64,000 nucleotides of DNA from Arion vulgaris (Eukaryota; Mollusca; Gastropoda; Stylommatophora; Arionidae): positions 27,265,897 to 27,329,896 of the forward strand of contig CM036758.1 of the NCBI GenBank assembly GCA_020796225.1, read 5' to 3'. The notes beneath the pieces are model-generated. The model made no database searches. It saw nothing but the letters and a program-made list of their open reading frames with translations, and was not told the origin of the DNA. A program made the position numbers and the translations under genes. Below are positions 22,026 to 32,640 of the stretch, in pieces (position 1 is the first letter of the stretch; each line of letters starts with the position of its first letter).

Positions 22026-22419
22026 ACGCCTTTTGTTCGACATGTTGGTTTATTGTTTTCTTGTGTCCTTGCCTCAGTAACACTAGCTGTTCTACTTATT
22101 TTAGTATTTATAGCAAAAGTTGTATATAGAGCAGTTATCAGTAAGGTTGTCGTTTGATACCTTTAATAAAGATCGTCGTAGAATGGTACTAACAACGGTC
22201 ATGGCAACTTTCCCAGACAAGCGTACGTTGTTGAACACTTTTCTAAGATATCTTGATCTATTATATTTTATCTGTAGAATAGTTTACAACATCAGACATT
22301 GCTATCGTTACCTTGTTAATTAAACAAATGTGAAGACCACTACAATAGCTCAACATCAACTAAGATATACAGTACAGGCGGGATGATGTGCAATGAAGAT
22401 CATACTCAAATGAACAATC
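22026..22419. other. No recognised feature
   Basis: Unique-looking AT-rich sequence. Confidence 0.45.
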
Positions 22420-22610
22420 GCTCGTGTGGTGTCGTGGCCCACAAGAGAAGGAAAGAATAGTACCACTGCAACCTACAAGGCATGTCGTAAGAGGCGAGTG
22501 ATGCAGGACATAGGGAAGCTACCATAGCAAATAAAAAGCATCGCAGAAATCGGATGTGCTGGCCTATTTGTAGACGCATAACTGGCACAACGTATACAAT
22601 CGTGTAGTGT
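22420..22610 (+). repeat. Interspersed repeat family G, copy 1
   Basis: Contains TCGTGTGGTGTCGTGGCCC, ACCACTGCAACCTACAAGG and CATGTCGTAAGAGGCGA, then a block ending TGGCCTATTTGTAGACGCA. The same order is found in reverse at 25118-25335 and 52240-52505, and partly at 50112-50340 and 30700-30800. There is no coding capacity; it is probably a SINE or a LINE 5' region. Confidence 0.65.
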
Positions 22611-22619
22611 TCTCTCTGG

Positions 22620-22752
22620 TATATATATATACCAGATATAACATATATATATATATATATATACCAGATATAACATATATATATATATATATACCAGATA
22701 TAACATATATATATATATATATATACCAGATATAACATATATATATATATAT
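22620..22752. repeat. Compound (AT)n / ACCAGATATAAC repeat
   Basis: Four AT runs alternate with the spacer ATACCAGATATAACAT, so the whole block is a higher-order repeat of about 35-40 bp. Confidence 0.9.
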
Positions 22753-23005
22753 GTTAGTGTCTGTAGCTCAAGCGGTAGTGAGCTCGATCACAAACCCAAA
22801 GGGTACCTGGTTCAAACCCCACGGTGGGCAAATTTAGAAGCAAATTCTTTTCCGTGGGATTTTTACAAAAAGGTAAAAATAAACCTCACCGTTCAGAAAG
22901 CAATGGCAAACTACTGAACGTATAAGTGGTGTCTAGAAAATCAACGACTCGTTTACTGTGGTTGATGGCTACGTCCTTTAGGATATGCCACGATTTTTTT
23001 TCATT
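22753..23005 (+). mobile_element. tRNA-derived SINE, family A, copy 2
   Basis: The best-preserved head of the family: box A TAGCTCAAGCGG and box B GGTTCAAACCC. The body carries CCGTGGGATTTTTAC and ends near GCCACGATTTTTTTTC. It sits between AT microsatellites, which obscure any target duplication. Confidence 0.85.
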
Positions 23006-23009
23006 TTCA

Positions 23010-23010
23010 T

Positions 23011-23053
<43 letters not shown>
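23010..23053. repeat. (AT)n microsatellite
   Basis: Alternating AT run directly after the SINE. Confidence 0.95.
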
Positions 23054-23054
<1 letters not shown>

Positions 23055-23056
<2 letters not shown>

Positions 23057-23350
23057 GGTAGAACTTAGGAAAATATGATAGGATTACAAACGAGGAACTC
23101 AGAGAAAGAACTAAGCAGATACCAGTGAAGAAAGAGCTCAGGAAGAGACGCTGGCGATGGATAGGACATACATTGAGAAGACCGACCGGAAGCATTACAA
23201 GACAGGCACTGTTTTGGAACCCGCAGGGAAAGATGAGTAGGGGAAGGCATAGACATACCTGGAAAAGAGAGCTGGAGGCTGATATTAAAAGGCTAGGTAA
23301 AACATGGAAAGAATTGGAAGGGATGGCAAGAGAGAGGAAGAGCTGAAGAG
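23055..23350 (+). pseudogene. RTE-like LINE C-terminal fragment
   Basis: It encodes LRKRRWRWIGHTLRRPTGS, ITRQALFWNPQGKMSRG and the KTWKELEGMARERK end, followed by a stop. The match to the tail of the 15901-19182 element is close. This copy is a 5'-truncated insertion with no enzyme domain, and its 3' end runs into an AAGAGG-rich tract. Confidence 0.8.
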
Positions 23351-23874
23351 GAAGAGCTGAAGAAGAAGAAGAACTTAGGAACAGAAGCAACATAAAAGAA
23401 AGTAATGTAACAGTAAAGGTAATCCCACAGGATATAATTTGACAGTAGATGACATAGAAATCACACAGAGTTGTTAACAAGTGGTCGATATGGAGCGTTC
23501 GAAGAAGAATGAACAATAAACAATATTGTACAAACAAGATGATATAGAATACAAGCAGTACTAAAACCAATTAAAAAACAATAACAATGCATTGATTGCA
23601 TATGCTCAAACAATAAGTGTCATATCTGATAAGCAACGACTACACACTCATATCTATCTGTAATCTATTAGAAGATGGTATCTAGAGGGAACACTTGAAG
23701 AATTACAATGATCGGCAGGCATTAACAGTTCACAATTTCAAGTGTTATTGTTTATAAGCCAATGTTCCTTGACATTCATGTATAGTAGGAATATACTTTA
23801 TTTTCTTCTATGTTAGGTTGTTATTTTTTACGGTAGCATTCAAAAGATTTAATTGTCCTCTTTAATGCTTGTGC
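23351..23874. other. Mostly unassigned; short repeat-G edge near 23475-23510
   Basis: AAGTGGTCGATATGGAGCG followed by TTCGAAGAAGAA matches the flank of repeat family G near 52265. Otherwise nothing is recognised. Confidence 0.4.
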
Positions 23875-24347
23875 AGAACAGTTGACATACCATCATCATC
23901 ATCAAGTAGTTTGTCCCTTCCGGAACTTGGCTCTCATGACAGTAGTCATGAAAAACTCGTTATTCTGTGCAAGTTGACCGACGTCAGCAGCAGTTATACT
24001 CAGATCGTCAATAACATCTTGCACCCATCGTCTTCTAGGTCTTCCTCTCCTTCTTCCAGGCACCATTCCCTCCAAAATGATCTTATCTAGGCACTCATGT
24101 CGTTTGATGTGTTCGAAAAAATTAATTTTCCTTGTTCTTATGTTCTTTAATAGTCAACTCTCTTTAATATCAAGCTGTTGCAGAACAGAAGCATTAATTT
24201 TTTTCTCTGTCCGTGAAATTCTTAGTACTCTTCTGTAACATTTGTATTCAAAGGCATAAATGATCTTCTCTGACGATTTGTCAATGGCCCATGTCTCACA
24301 TAAATATGTTGCCAAGGAAAGAACGCAGGCTCTTAAACACTTGATTT
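23875..24347 (-). pseudogene. LINE C-terminal fragment (family R), minus strand
   Basis: Reverse translation gives AFEYKCYRRVLRISRTEKKI, NIRTRKINFFEHIKRHECLD, GRPRRRWVQDVIDDLSITAA and QLAQNNEFF, ending in AKFRKGQ. This is the longest copy of family R in the window and is nearly open. A SINE (24348-24554) is inserted at its high-coordinate end. Confidence 0.8.
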
Positions 24348-24554
24348 TTATGCACGCCTGCCCAGCGTGTTCGTATCATGTTGGACGACGGGTGACAAGC
24401 CCCCTGTGAGTGCGGTTCAATTCTGCAGGCTGGAAGAAAAGCCACAGTTCTCCAGATTTACGGTGTTGGTGGCACTGAACCGAAGGGTTACGATGTCCAT
24501 GTCACCGAGCTGAAAGCGTAAGTGCTTCTGGATGGAAAAAAAACAACAACAAAA
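24348..24554 (+). mobile_element. tRNA-derived SINE, family B, copy 2, with 13-bp target duplication
   Basis: Head, CCCAGCGTGTTCGTA and GGTTCAATTC box B, and the ACGGTGTTGGTGGCAC body are all present, and the tail is an A/C-rich run. It is flanked by the perfect direct repeat AAACACTTGATTT at 24335-24347 and 24555-24567. It is nested at the end of a LINE fragment and so is younger than that LINE. Confidence 0.9.
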
Positions 24555-24567
24555 AAACACTTGATTT

Positions 24568-25117
24568 ACACACGCTAACACATCATTGTATATTAATATA
24601 GCGTACTGTGTGTACGGATTCACACCGTACCGAACAGGTGATGTAATCTCTCTCGTCACGTGATCAACTGTGATTTCTAGTCACCGCGAACACACAACAT
24701 CAGTCCGGTGCCCCACTAGTAGATACGGGCCAATCAAGCTAATCTTGAGCTCTGACAAGTGAACGACGTCTATTTTGATGAGAATACCCGATTTGGTGAC
24801 AGGACGGGCTATGGATATCTACTATCTTCGTGTACGGTTGATGCATTTCAAGTGTGGCGTGTGACATCTCAATCCAAATATATATTTTGGTTGTTTGCAT
24901 ATGTCTCACACTGGAAGTAAGTGGTCCTATTTTCAGGTTGTTTAAGTCAAGTATATATTACTGAAGTCTGTGAGATGACACTAGTCAAGCGAGGTGGATA
25001 CAATGATAAAACAGAGGTCATATCAGAAAGATATAAACACTTAAATAACTTTGCCAAGTTGGTAAATTCATTTTCTTGTTCGATTACTTTTCTATTCCCC
25101 GAATCTAAACAGTGAGA
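24568..25117. other. No recognised feature
   Basis: About 550 bases without a recognisable family; somewhat richer in CG than its surroundings near 24600-24800. Confidence 0.4.
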
Positions 25118-25335
25118 TGAGTTCTTCTTCTAACACTCCTTATCGGCCACTTGTTAAACCACTCTGTGTGATCTGTATGTGATCTGAGCCTAAGAGTAAT
25201 TGTAAGTGGGCACATCCAATTTCTGCGACGCTTTTTATTTACTAGTGTAGCTTCGATAGACCCCTTCCTCAGTCGACTCTTACGACATGCCTTGTAGGTA
25301 GCAGTGTTACTTTTCTTTGTTCCCTTGTGAGCGCG
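25118..25335 (-). repeat. Interspersed repeat family G, copy 2
   Basis: The reverse complement contains CATGTCGTAAGAGTCGACTG and ACCTACAAGG as in copy 1. The opposite end has ATCACATACAGATCACACAG and a TTAGAAGAAGAA edge. The layout parallels 52240-52505. Confidence 0.65.
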
Positions 25336-25974
25336 GCATTTGCGTGCTTCACATGCAATTCAGCACCAAGAAAATCCGGAATCCCGTGGAATTAGTCATT
25401 TCACACTGTATCCGAACGATTGTCATTAGCGTATACACACACCATTTATTGTCATTGATAGAAGTGGAAGATATCATTTGTTCACTATGTCCCAGTGCTT
25501 GTTATAATATGTAATATCGATACGCCTTTGTAAACATTCGCCGCCATTTTATTATAAACTTTGATGATCTTTTTGTTGTGCTTACGCAAAATTATATAAC
25601 AAAAACGCTCTGTGCATCAACCAAGGTACCTACCAATGAGTTAAACATGAATTCACAAGGTCGTGAAGTAAGTATATAAGACTGACTGAAAAGAAAAGTA
25701 ACTGTTATGCATCCTGTAGATTTCGTTCAAATTAAACCTTAGTGTGTTTTTGGAACGAACTATAGTAGCAAATACGTTAAGCTACACAGTATGGTCTCAT
25801 TGTTAGTCTCATTGTTATCAACATGTTTATTGTGTGATATTATTATTATTATTATTATACAATAACTAATTAATAAAACTAATTACAAACGGTTAACGCT
25901 ATAACACTGGTTAATTATTATTCTTATCCATATCAGTGAATCATTTTTCTTTATATCAGTGTTTACGTGCTGCA
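25336..25974. other. No recognised feature; short ATT run at 25842-25858
   Basis: AT-rich sequence without recognised coding or repeat content apart from a short ATT microsatellite. Confidence 0.45.
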
Positions 25975-26100
25975 ATGTATTCCTCCCGTACCACTATATA
26001 GAGTCTGCAAGCAATTTCTCCATACCGCTCTATCCTGGGCAACTAGTTCAATACCTTCTATGGACTTGAGTTCTGTATTTTTACTTGTCTGAAAAGTTCT
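25975..26100 (-). pseudogene. LINE 3' tail (same family as 1567-1696), minus strand
   Basis: The reverse complement reads GAACTAGTTGCCCAGGATAG, CGGTATGGAGAAATTGCTTG and GGTACGGGAGGAATA, matching the tails at 1567-1696 and 14930-15040. Confidence 0.7.
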
Positions 26101-26151
26101 TTCATGGTAGAGGGTAATCGACTGGTGAAACTAAGTGGTGTTTCATGACTG

Positions 26152-27083
26152 AAACATCGTATGTCTACATTGCTGCATTGCATCGTAGTTGTATGTCTCC
26201 ATTGCTGCATTGCATCGTAGTTGTATGTCTACATTGTTACATGTCATCGTAGTTGTATGTCTACATTGTTACATGTCATCGTAGTTGTATGTCTACATTG
26301 TTACATGTCATCGTAGTTGTATGTCTTCATTGTTACATGTCATCGTAGTTGTATGTCTCCATTGCTGCATTGCATCGTAGTTGTATGTCTCGATTGTTGC
26401 ATGTCATCGTAGTTGTATGTCTCCATTGTTGCATGTCATCGTAGTTGTATGTCTACATTGCATCGTAGTTGTATGTCTCCATTGTTGCATTGCATCGTAG
26501 TTGTATGTCTACATTGTTCTATGTCATCGTAGTTGTATGTCATCGTAGTTGTATGTTTCCATTGTTGCATGTCATCGTAGTTGTATGTCATCGTAGTTGT
26601 ATGTCTCCATTGCTGCATTGCATCGTAGTTGCATGTCTCCATTGCTGCATTTCATCGTAGTTGTATGTCTACATTGTTGCATGTCATCGTAGTTGTATGT
26701 CTCCATTATTACATGTCATCGTAGTTGTATGTCTCCATTGCTGCATTGCATCGTAGTTGTATGTCTACATTGATGCATTGCATCGTAGTTGTATGTCTCC
26801 ATTGTTGCATGCCATCGTAGTTGTATGTCTCCATTGTGCATGCATCGAGTTGTATGTCTCCATTGTTGCATGCATCGTAGTTGATGTCATCGTAGTTGTA
26901 TGTCTCCATTGTTGCATGCCATCTTTATCTCATTGTTGATGCCATCGTAGTTGTATGTCATCGTAGTTGTATGTCTCCATTGTTGCATGTCATCGTAGTT
27001 GTATGTCATCGTAGTTGTATGTCTCCATTGTTGCATGCCATCGTAGTTGTATGTCTCCATTGTTGCATGCCATCGTAGTTGTA
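26152..27083. repeat. 31-bp minisatellite, about 30 copies
   Basis: The unit is CATCGTAGTTGTATGTCTCC followed by ATTGTTGCATG. Many copies have single-base changes (ACATTG for CCATTG, TTACATG for TTGCATG), and some consist only of the CATCGTAGTTGTATGT half. Long frames read through it on both strands are by-products of the repeat. Confidence 0.95.
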
Positions 27084-27231
27084 TTCAGCTCTCCATTGCA
27101 AAAAAAGAAAGTCTTATGTTTTCACGAGCATACACAGTGTGAACATGATACTAACAATCAACCCACCATCAATGTTCAATTTCGCACAAAATAAATATTT
27201 GTCCGACATAGAAGATAGCTCTCTCACAATA

Positions 27232-27390
27232 TACGTAGCCTGCATGTTCTCTGAAACTTCAATACAATATACGTAGTTCCTGAACTAAGTGTTCTCTGAA
27301 ACTTCAATACAATATACGTAGCCTGCATGTTCTCTGAAACTTCAATACAATATACGTAGCCTGCATGTTCTCTGAAACTTCAATACAATT
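27232..27390. repeat. 38-bp tandem repeat, about 4 copies
   Basis: The unit is GTTCTCTGAAACTTCAATAC plus AATATACGTAGCCTGCAT. One copy has a different linker (TTCCTGAACTAAGT). Confidence 0.9.
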
Positions 27391-27518
27391 CTCCTTTAGT
27401 TGAATATTATTTGTTAAATTCCAATCTTCAAATCATTCCCTAAATCCCTGACCATCCCAAAAGTTGTTTATTAAGTCACGTAGAACGTTTTGCAGGTAAA
27501 GGGCCCTACAGAAATATC

Positions 27519-27630
27519 GAAAGAAACCCGCAAATTGATACGGGAAATTTGTATTTTGTGACCTTCGCAGGTCACTGCGCAAGGTCACAAAAATACACAT
27601 TTCCGGTATCAATTTTTGCTGGGTTTTTTC
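27519..27630. repeat. 112-bp near-palindromic hairpin
   Basis: The arms GAAAGAAACCCGCAAATTGA and GGTATCAATTTTTGCTGGG fold back through CGGGAAATTTGTATTTTGTG and GGTCACAAAAATACACATTT. The loop region CTTCGCAGGTCACTGCGC is itself a small hairpin. It is probably a foldback MITE; transcribed, it would form a long stem. Confidence 0.85.
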
Positions 27631-28367
27631 GTGGCGAACACGCAAAACTCATTGCCTTCATATGTACCTCCCAAAATTGCAAGTTTTCAGCGAGCTCATA
27701 TTTCTTCATTTAGGCGCAGTGGCCGCCCAGGAAACACTTCGTGCATATATATATATTATACACACATAACTGTTCAATTATAAGTAGCAGTAATTGTAAC
27801 TAACTCGATGTTGATTAATCAGTGTTTTCACATATTTGTGATATAGCTATTTTCGGGTTGTACCGATGTTGACACCACATTCTCTAAATCTCATCAACGC
27901 GTGTGACTACAACCCTAAAATGCTCCTGTTTGGATAGGCTCTCAATGCGTAATACCCCAGACTATAGTGTGTACAATGACCCTCCCTAAAAATTTTATTT
28001 CTCCGATCCCAGTACCTGTCAGTAATTCCACCCAACGTCGTCGCAACATTCCAGTTTCTACTTCACGAATCAAACTCGAGGTCACTGTGCATGAAAACAT
28101 GAGGGCAGTTTAGTGTTAACCATTGTATGTTAACCAAATCAGAACCTCTGTAACCGCCCTCATGCCCATTGTCAAACTACTTATGGTTGTCGTAAAAGCC
28201 CCACTGGCCTCTCTTATTATTCCCACCCCACCCTTGAAAAGAACCACGCACGTCGTTCCTATTTAGACAGACAAAGTATATATTCCCTCCTCCAATAATA
28301 AACGAACAATCTGGTCTGATTTCTTCGAATCAGAAATGAAATATATGTGTATGCTGTTTATTGTAAT
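27631..28367. other. No recognised feature
   Basis: About 730 bases without a domain or repeat that I can name; a short TA run lies near 27743. Confidence 0.45.
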
Positions 28368-28565
28368 CCCCCGATCCAGAAGCACTGAGCTGAAAGCTCT
28401 TCGGCTCGGTGTCATGGACATCGTAACCCTTCGGCTCGGTGCCACGAACACCCGTAAATCTGGGGAACCTGTAGCTTTTCTGCCAGTCCACGGAGTTGAA
28501 CCCGCACTTACAGAGGACTAGTTACCCGTAGTCCAACGCGCTACGAACACGCTGGGCACGCGGGA
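28368..28565 (-). mobile_element. tRNA-derived SINE, family B, copy 3
   Basis: Minus-strand copy with box B GAGTTGAACCCGC (plus-strand view) and the ATGGACATCGTAACCCTTCG body. It is flanked by GTTTATTGTAAT at 28356-28367 and GTTTATTTTAAT at 28566-28577, a 12-bp target duplication with one mismatch. Confidence 0.9.
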
Positions 28566-28654
28566 GTTTATTTTAATAATGGACTGACAGTTCATTTCTC
28601 CGCCATTATTTCCTACCGTCGACAGAATAACGGTTGTGTTATTACTTCGTATCG

Positions 28655-28995
28655 CGCTTGAAGGGGGCAGCTGTTCAGCTGGTGGGCAGAAAAAATGCAT
28701 TAAAGACACTCTTAAAGTGTCTCTGAAATGATTCGATATAGACACCACGTACTGGAAATCCCTGGCGCAAGATCGCCAAATGGGGCGCTGTAACAACACA
28801 CACAAGAATCGCACAGCTGACAATCGTCGTGTCGTTGAGGCACAGAAAAAGAGCTGCGCAAAAAGACAGAACACACAACATCCACATGTCTAACCTTGAT
28901 CATGTATGTCAACCTGTGGTAGAGGATTGGACTCTACTGTCACTTCCGCACACACCAGAGAGGTGCAGTAACACACGCCTGAGGCTGTTGTCATC
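28655..28995 (+). pseudogene. LINE C-terminal fragment with a zinc-finger-like end
   Basis: One frame reads GQKKCIKDTLKVSLK, then TTYWKSLAQDRQMGRCNN, a basic RRVVEAQKKSCAKRQN stretch and CQPCGRGLDSTVTSAHTRE. That order matches LINE polyproteins whose tail ends in a C2H2-like finger (C-x2-C...H-x-R). The second half is frameshifted relative to the first. It belongs to a LINE type different from the RTE-like element. Confidence 0.55.
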
Positions 28996-29137
28996 ACCGC
29001 TTGCGATGGACGGCTATTATTATTACTTCATATCGAGAGAGACATAAGGATGTGTTGTTTCATCACGTCGTGAACATATTTATGTCTGCAATGTTCTATC
29101 TTTCCATATCGCCAACAGACTAAGTTATATCTTCGTT

Positions 29138-29374
29138 CTCTATGGCTGAGTGGTTAAGCCCTTTGCCTTGCGAGTCGAAGGTCGTGGGTTTGAATCCGGT
29201 CTTCTTTTCACGAGAGCAGTTTTTTCCAGAGACCCCTAGGATTGTTGCCGGAGCTACGGAGTTCGTGCTTTGTGCAATAATCTCGGCAGGTGGCGTGCCA
29301 TTTCTGCGGAGAAGGACCGAGCCATATGGGGTAAACCCGGTGCAATGAAGTCAATCCCTCGGCTTTAAACCCCT
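29138..29374 (+). mobile_element. tRNA-derived SINE, family C, copy 1, with 13-bp target duplication
   Basis: Box A is a perfect TGGCTGAGTGG and box B is GGTTTGAATCC, so the head comes from a class II (Ser/Leu-like) tRNA. The body has CCCCTAGGATTGTTGCCGG, GCTACGGAGTTCGTGC and GCAATGAAGTCAATCCCTCG. It is flanked by the perfect repeat TTATATCTTCGTT at 29125-29137 and 29375-29387. Other copies: 32402-32640 and 56832-56995 (minus). Confidence 0.9.
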
Positions 29375-29387
29375 TTATATCTTCGTT

Positions 29388-30164
29388 GTTTCTGTATTTC
29401 GCTAACAAACTAACGCATGTTCTGTGTCTTCATATCGCATTTAGTGTAAGCTGGTACTAATAATTAGTCACAAAATACCCAAATCTAGATACTGTAAAAC
29501 AGCAAACGCATGTACGTATGTCTAGTTTGTTCTTTGATGAGAACATATTTGGTTCACAAAACGAAGAACAAGTCTTGGCCACAATGAAATAAATGGCATT
29601 CAATAACAAATAATGTTTATCCGAAGTATCCTTCACATAGATGGCTACAAGTGCCACAAGGTTGTTCTCAAAACAATCAAGCCTCTCTGTGTTTACTGAC
29701 TCCAGAAGTATGCTGAAAAAGTCGCATTCCGACACGCCCTTGCCTGGTCTGGGTTCAAGTGAAAGTAAATAAACAACTACATGTTGTCATAGATTGTGCT
29801 AGTTGTAAACATACCTGAACAGTGCTTCTAGGCAAGTATATTTTATGTTTGTTCGAATCTGTGAATGTGTGTAAACAACATTCCAGATAATGTAAATAAT
29901 CCTTGTCTAGGAGCCATCATCTTTGGAAGACTGAAAGATCTTAAGAGCCATTTGTTGTGGTATGCGAGCCAGTCTTGGAAAAACGATTTAAAAAAGGAGG
30001 AGGTTGACTGATGACCGCAGAGATAATGTTCAGTAACAAAGTACAGAACCCGTTTCCATGTCGAGTGTATATTAGGGAATACGTTGTTAAGACTCGTATT
30101 TTTCTTTGACCAGCCATACACGGTGGCTAATGTGATCAATATCATGATGACCAACTTTACTTCC
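29388..30164. other. No recognised feature
   Basis: About 780 bases. Minus-strand frames at 29457-29735 and 29843-30154 have no domain I recognise. Confidence 0.4.
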
Positions 30165-30300
30165 CAGTGTTATCGTATTGCGGCTGGATCGACCTGGAAG
30201 CCGCTACAGGCCATGAGTCGATTCTGAACCTGCGAAAACACATCTACGAAGCAAGGGCACTAGCCACTGTGTTAAGTTGGCTCTCAAGGGACAACACGTC
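30165..30300 (-). mobile_element. Possible tRNA-like SINE head
   Basis: The minus strand has TTGCTTCGTAGATGTG and GCAGGTTCAGAATC, the latter box B-like, after a weak box A. No second copy was found in the window, so this rests on the boxes alone. Confidence 0.3.
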
Positions 30301-30699
30301 ATTTATTTGATAGATCGCTCGTGGTGTTGTCGATGCCGATAAATGTTCAATTACATATCTCTCCCTTCCACTCTGTATAAGGACAAATATTTTTAAAATA
30401 CTGAATAGAATCGATGTCTATGTACACAAAACGTCACCACATGTACCCGATCCCTTTCATCTAGCTAGAAGTGTCAGCGACATATCAGTAATATAGTAAT
30501 ATAGTATATATATATATATATATATATATGATTTCTATTTTTTTCTAGCAGATAGTCCTAGTATCCATTGTCAGACAGGACAATTAACTTTATTGGGAAC
30601 TGACTATCGTCTTAAGAGTACAAACCAAGCTTGCTGTCACTCAGAAATGGAATAACGAGGGCCAGACTGAAGGATTGGGCTCTCCGCAGGGTTTTTGGG
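30301..30699. other. AT-rich, with a (TA)n run at 30502-30529
   Basis: Apart from the microsatellite nothing is recognisable. Confidence 0.45.
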
Positions 30700-30800
30700 A
30701 TAGCGAAGAATATAACTACTATCTTCTCTCAACGCATGTCGTAAAAGGCGACAAGAAGGGCTAGGTTGTGGGACCACGACCCAACACTGTAAAAATACAA
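30700..30800 (+). repeat. Partial interspersed repeat G-like
   Basis: CGCATGTCGTAAAAGGCGACA is followed by GTTGTGGGACCACGACCC. The shared core is the CATGTCGTAARAGGCGAC block of family G. Confidence 0.45.
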
Positions 30801-30879
30801 ACAGCTACAGAAATCAAGAAAATCCAAACTGCTCATTTAGATCAGGATGCAATAGTAGTAGGGGACGAAACACTATTCA

Positions 30880-31600
30880 ATGACGAATGACGTGAAAATA
30901 TACAGGAGAGTCCAGCCCCAACAGCATAGCATGCCTTTTGGTACCCATAACAAGGACACAACATGTCTGCTGGAACGTCAGAATGAATTTTAAAGCTATA
31001 AAGATCACTAAAAAACAGAAATGCTAAACAGCAGGATAGACATACATGGGATTAGCAAAAGTAGATGGGAAAGAAAGAATAACAACCAACAGAGAAAACA
31101 TTAGCCTCCACTCCGAGATAAACAATGAAATCTATATGTAGGAAGTCGCTCTAATACTGATACATGAGGTAACCAGAACACTGATTGAGTAGAAAGCAAT
31201 CAACGAGAGACTTATGACTGGTTGCTTCAACTTGAAGTACAGTAAGCTCACGGTTATACAATGCTCGGCACCAACTAATGAAAGTAATGACGAGACGAAG
31301 AGTTAATTTTACATTCAACTTAATGAACTTGTCAAGAAAGTTCCAAAGCATGACTTGAATATTATAATGTGTGATTTAAATGTAAAAGTAGGCAAAAACA
31401 ACACTGGATTGGAATCAGTCATGGGGAAATAAGGATTGGGAGAAAGAAATAATAATGGTGAACTATTATGAATAATGGACTTCTGCATAAACCTACACCA
31501 CAATATGATCATTGGAGGGACAATTCTCATGCATAAGAATACACGGACATCACCATAACGCATTACAATAAAACAATTGTTTACATATTTTACAAACAGA
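30880..31600 (+). pseudogene. Decayed LINE endonuclease domain
   Basis: Readable pieces are IDIHGISKSRWER (catalytic Glu position degraded), AHGYTMLGTN (the YAPTN motif region) and DLNIIMCDLNVKVGKNNTGL (Asp and Asn retained). They are followed by NNGELL, IMDFCINLHHNMIIGGTIL and MHKNTRTSP. The order matches an APE-type LINE endonuclease. Stops and shifts abound. The C-terminal tail of the same or a related LINE follows at 31690-31945, with the reverse transcriptase missing. Confidence 0.65.
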
Positions 31601-31689
31601 AAGTTCCATATATTTATGTGTTTGCAAGACAAAAAACCGAACATTGGCAATGCTCAAAATGTGGTAATATGCAAAGGCAAACTTAAATG

Positions 31690-31945
31690 GAGGAAAACCA
31701 ATCACTACAGTTTAACTCAGTTCAGCTGAGAACAAGGAAATTAGAAATGCATTTTACCATGAACGTAAGAACCTGTTTGAATTTTTTAATAACCTTCCAG
31801 AAACGAAGATCTGGAGACTTGAGTCTTTTTGGGGATGATGGACTATCCTCTGAAGCTATAGAGAAGACAGTCAGAGACCGGGAAAAGTGGAGGACAACTG
31901 TTGAATCCCTGCTGTCTGGTAAAGCGAGTAGGAAATAAAGAGGAC
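31690..31945 (+). pseudogene. LINE C-terminal tail after internal deletion
   Basis: The frame ends with EKTVRDREKWRTTVESLLSG and KASRK before the stop. VRDREKWR is the standard DRxxWR signature of LINE termini. Its closeness to the endonuclease remnant upstream suggests one LINE that lost its reverse transcriptase by internal deletion. Confidence 0.6.
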
Positions 31946-32401
31946 AGGCAAATCAGGTCCCCCAAAAATCATACTCAAAACATGTGTCAGGCCGAAAAGT
32001 ACATAAATCGCAACTTCGTTATAAATTGTGACACAAAGTACTAATCACTGTTCAGTGCAAAGCAAGGAGTGGAAAAGGACTCAAACATCAGTACATTAGC
32101 TTCGATTCGAATTAGTTTTTCTGAACTTTTCACATCTGGCACGCCTTCTTTCACACCACTCTGCAATTCCTCAAACATACCCTCGCTCCCTTCCACCGTC
32201 TTTAGTAACATATGTGAAGTGTTCAGATCCCCTACACTTCCAATCTGTTTGTAAGAGTCATCATTTGGACCTGAAACTTGGCGGCATCAAATGGTTAACT
32301 TTCCAAGCGCGAGAACTTTTCTTTCCTATCAGGTTGTATATTACTAATCTTCTACTTATGCTGTTCTTTTTTTAATAAACATGAATCCCCCGTATGGGTG
32401 T
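31946..32401. other. No recognised feature
   Basis: About 450 bases without a recognisable family. Confidence 0.45.
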
Positions 32402-32640
32402 AGGGGTCTTTGTGGTGAAGAGGTTAAGCGTTTGCCTTGCGTTTTAAAGGTCATGGGTTCGAATTCGAAACACACCCTGCTGTTCGTAATTGCATTTATT
32501 TCTAGGAGAACCCTTAGAATTATTGCCAATGAGAAAACTCTCAGCTTGTGGCGAGCACTTTCAACTGAGACTAATTGAGTCGTATGGTGAAAACCGGTCC
32601 AATGAAGTCAATTCTTCGAGTTTAGACCGCTGACCTCTTT
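32402..32640 (+). mobile_element. tRNA-derived SINE, family C, copy 2 (diverged)
   Basis: The head reads GTGGTGAAGAGGTTAAGCG with box B GGTTCGAATTC. The body has AGAACCCTTAGAATTATTGC and CCAATGAAGTCAATTCTTCG, aligning with copy 1. It is more diverged and so older. Confidence 0.8.

Noticed and set aside
22753..22830. A functional tRNA gene
   Set aside because: It is the head of SINE family A, with other copies sharing the same non-tRNA body.
26436..27078. Cys/His-rich or Asn/Asp-rich repeated peptides
   Set aside because: These are translations of the 31-bp minisatellite in different frames.
29138..29210. A functional tRNA-Ser/Leu gene
   Set aside because: Boxes A and B are good, but the sequence continues into a conserved SINE body with target duplications and no matching acceptor stem closes at the expected place.
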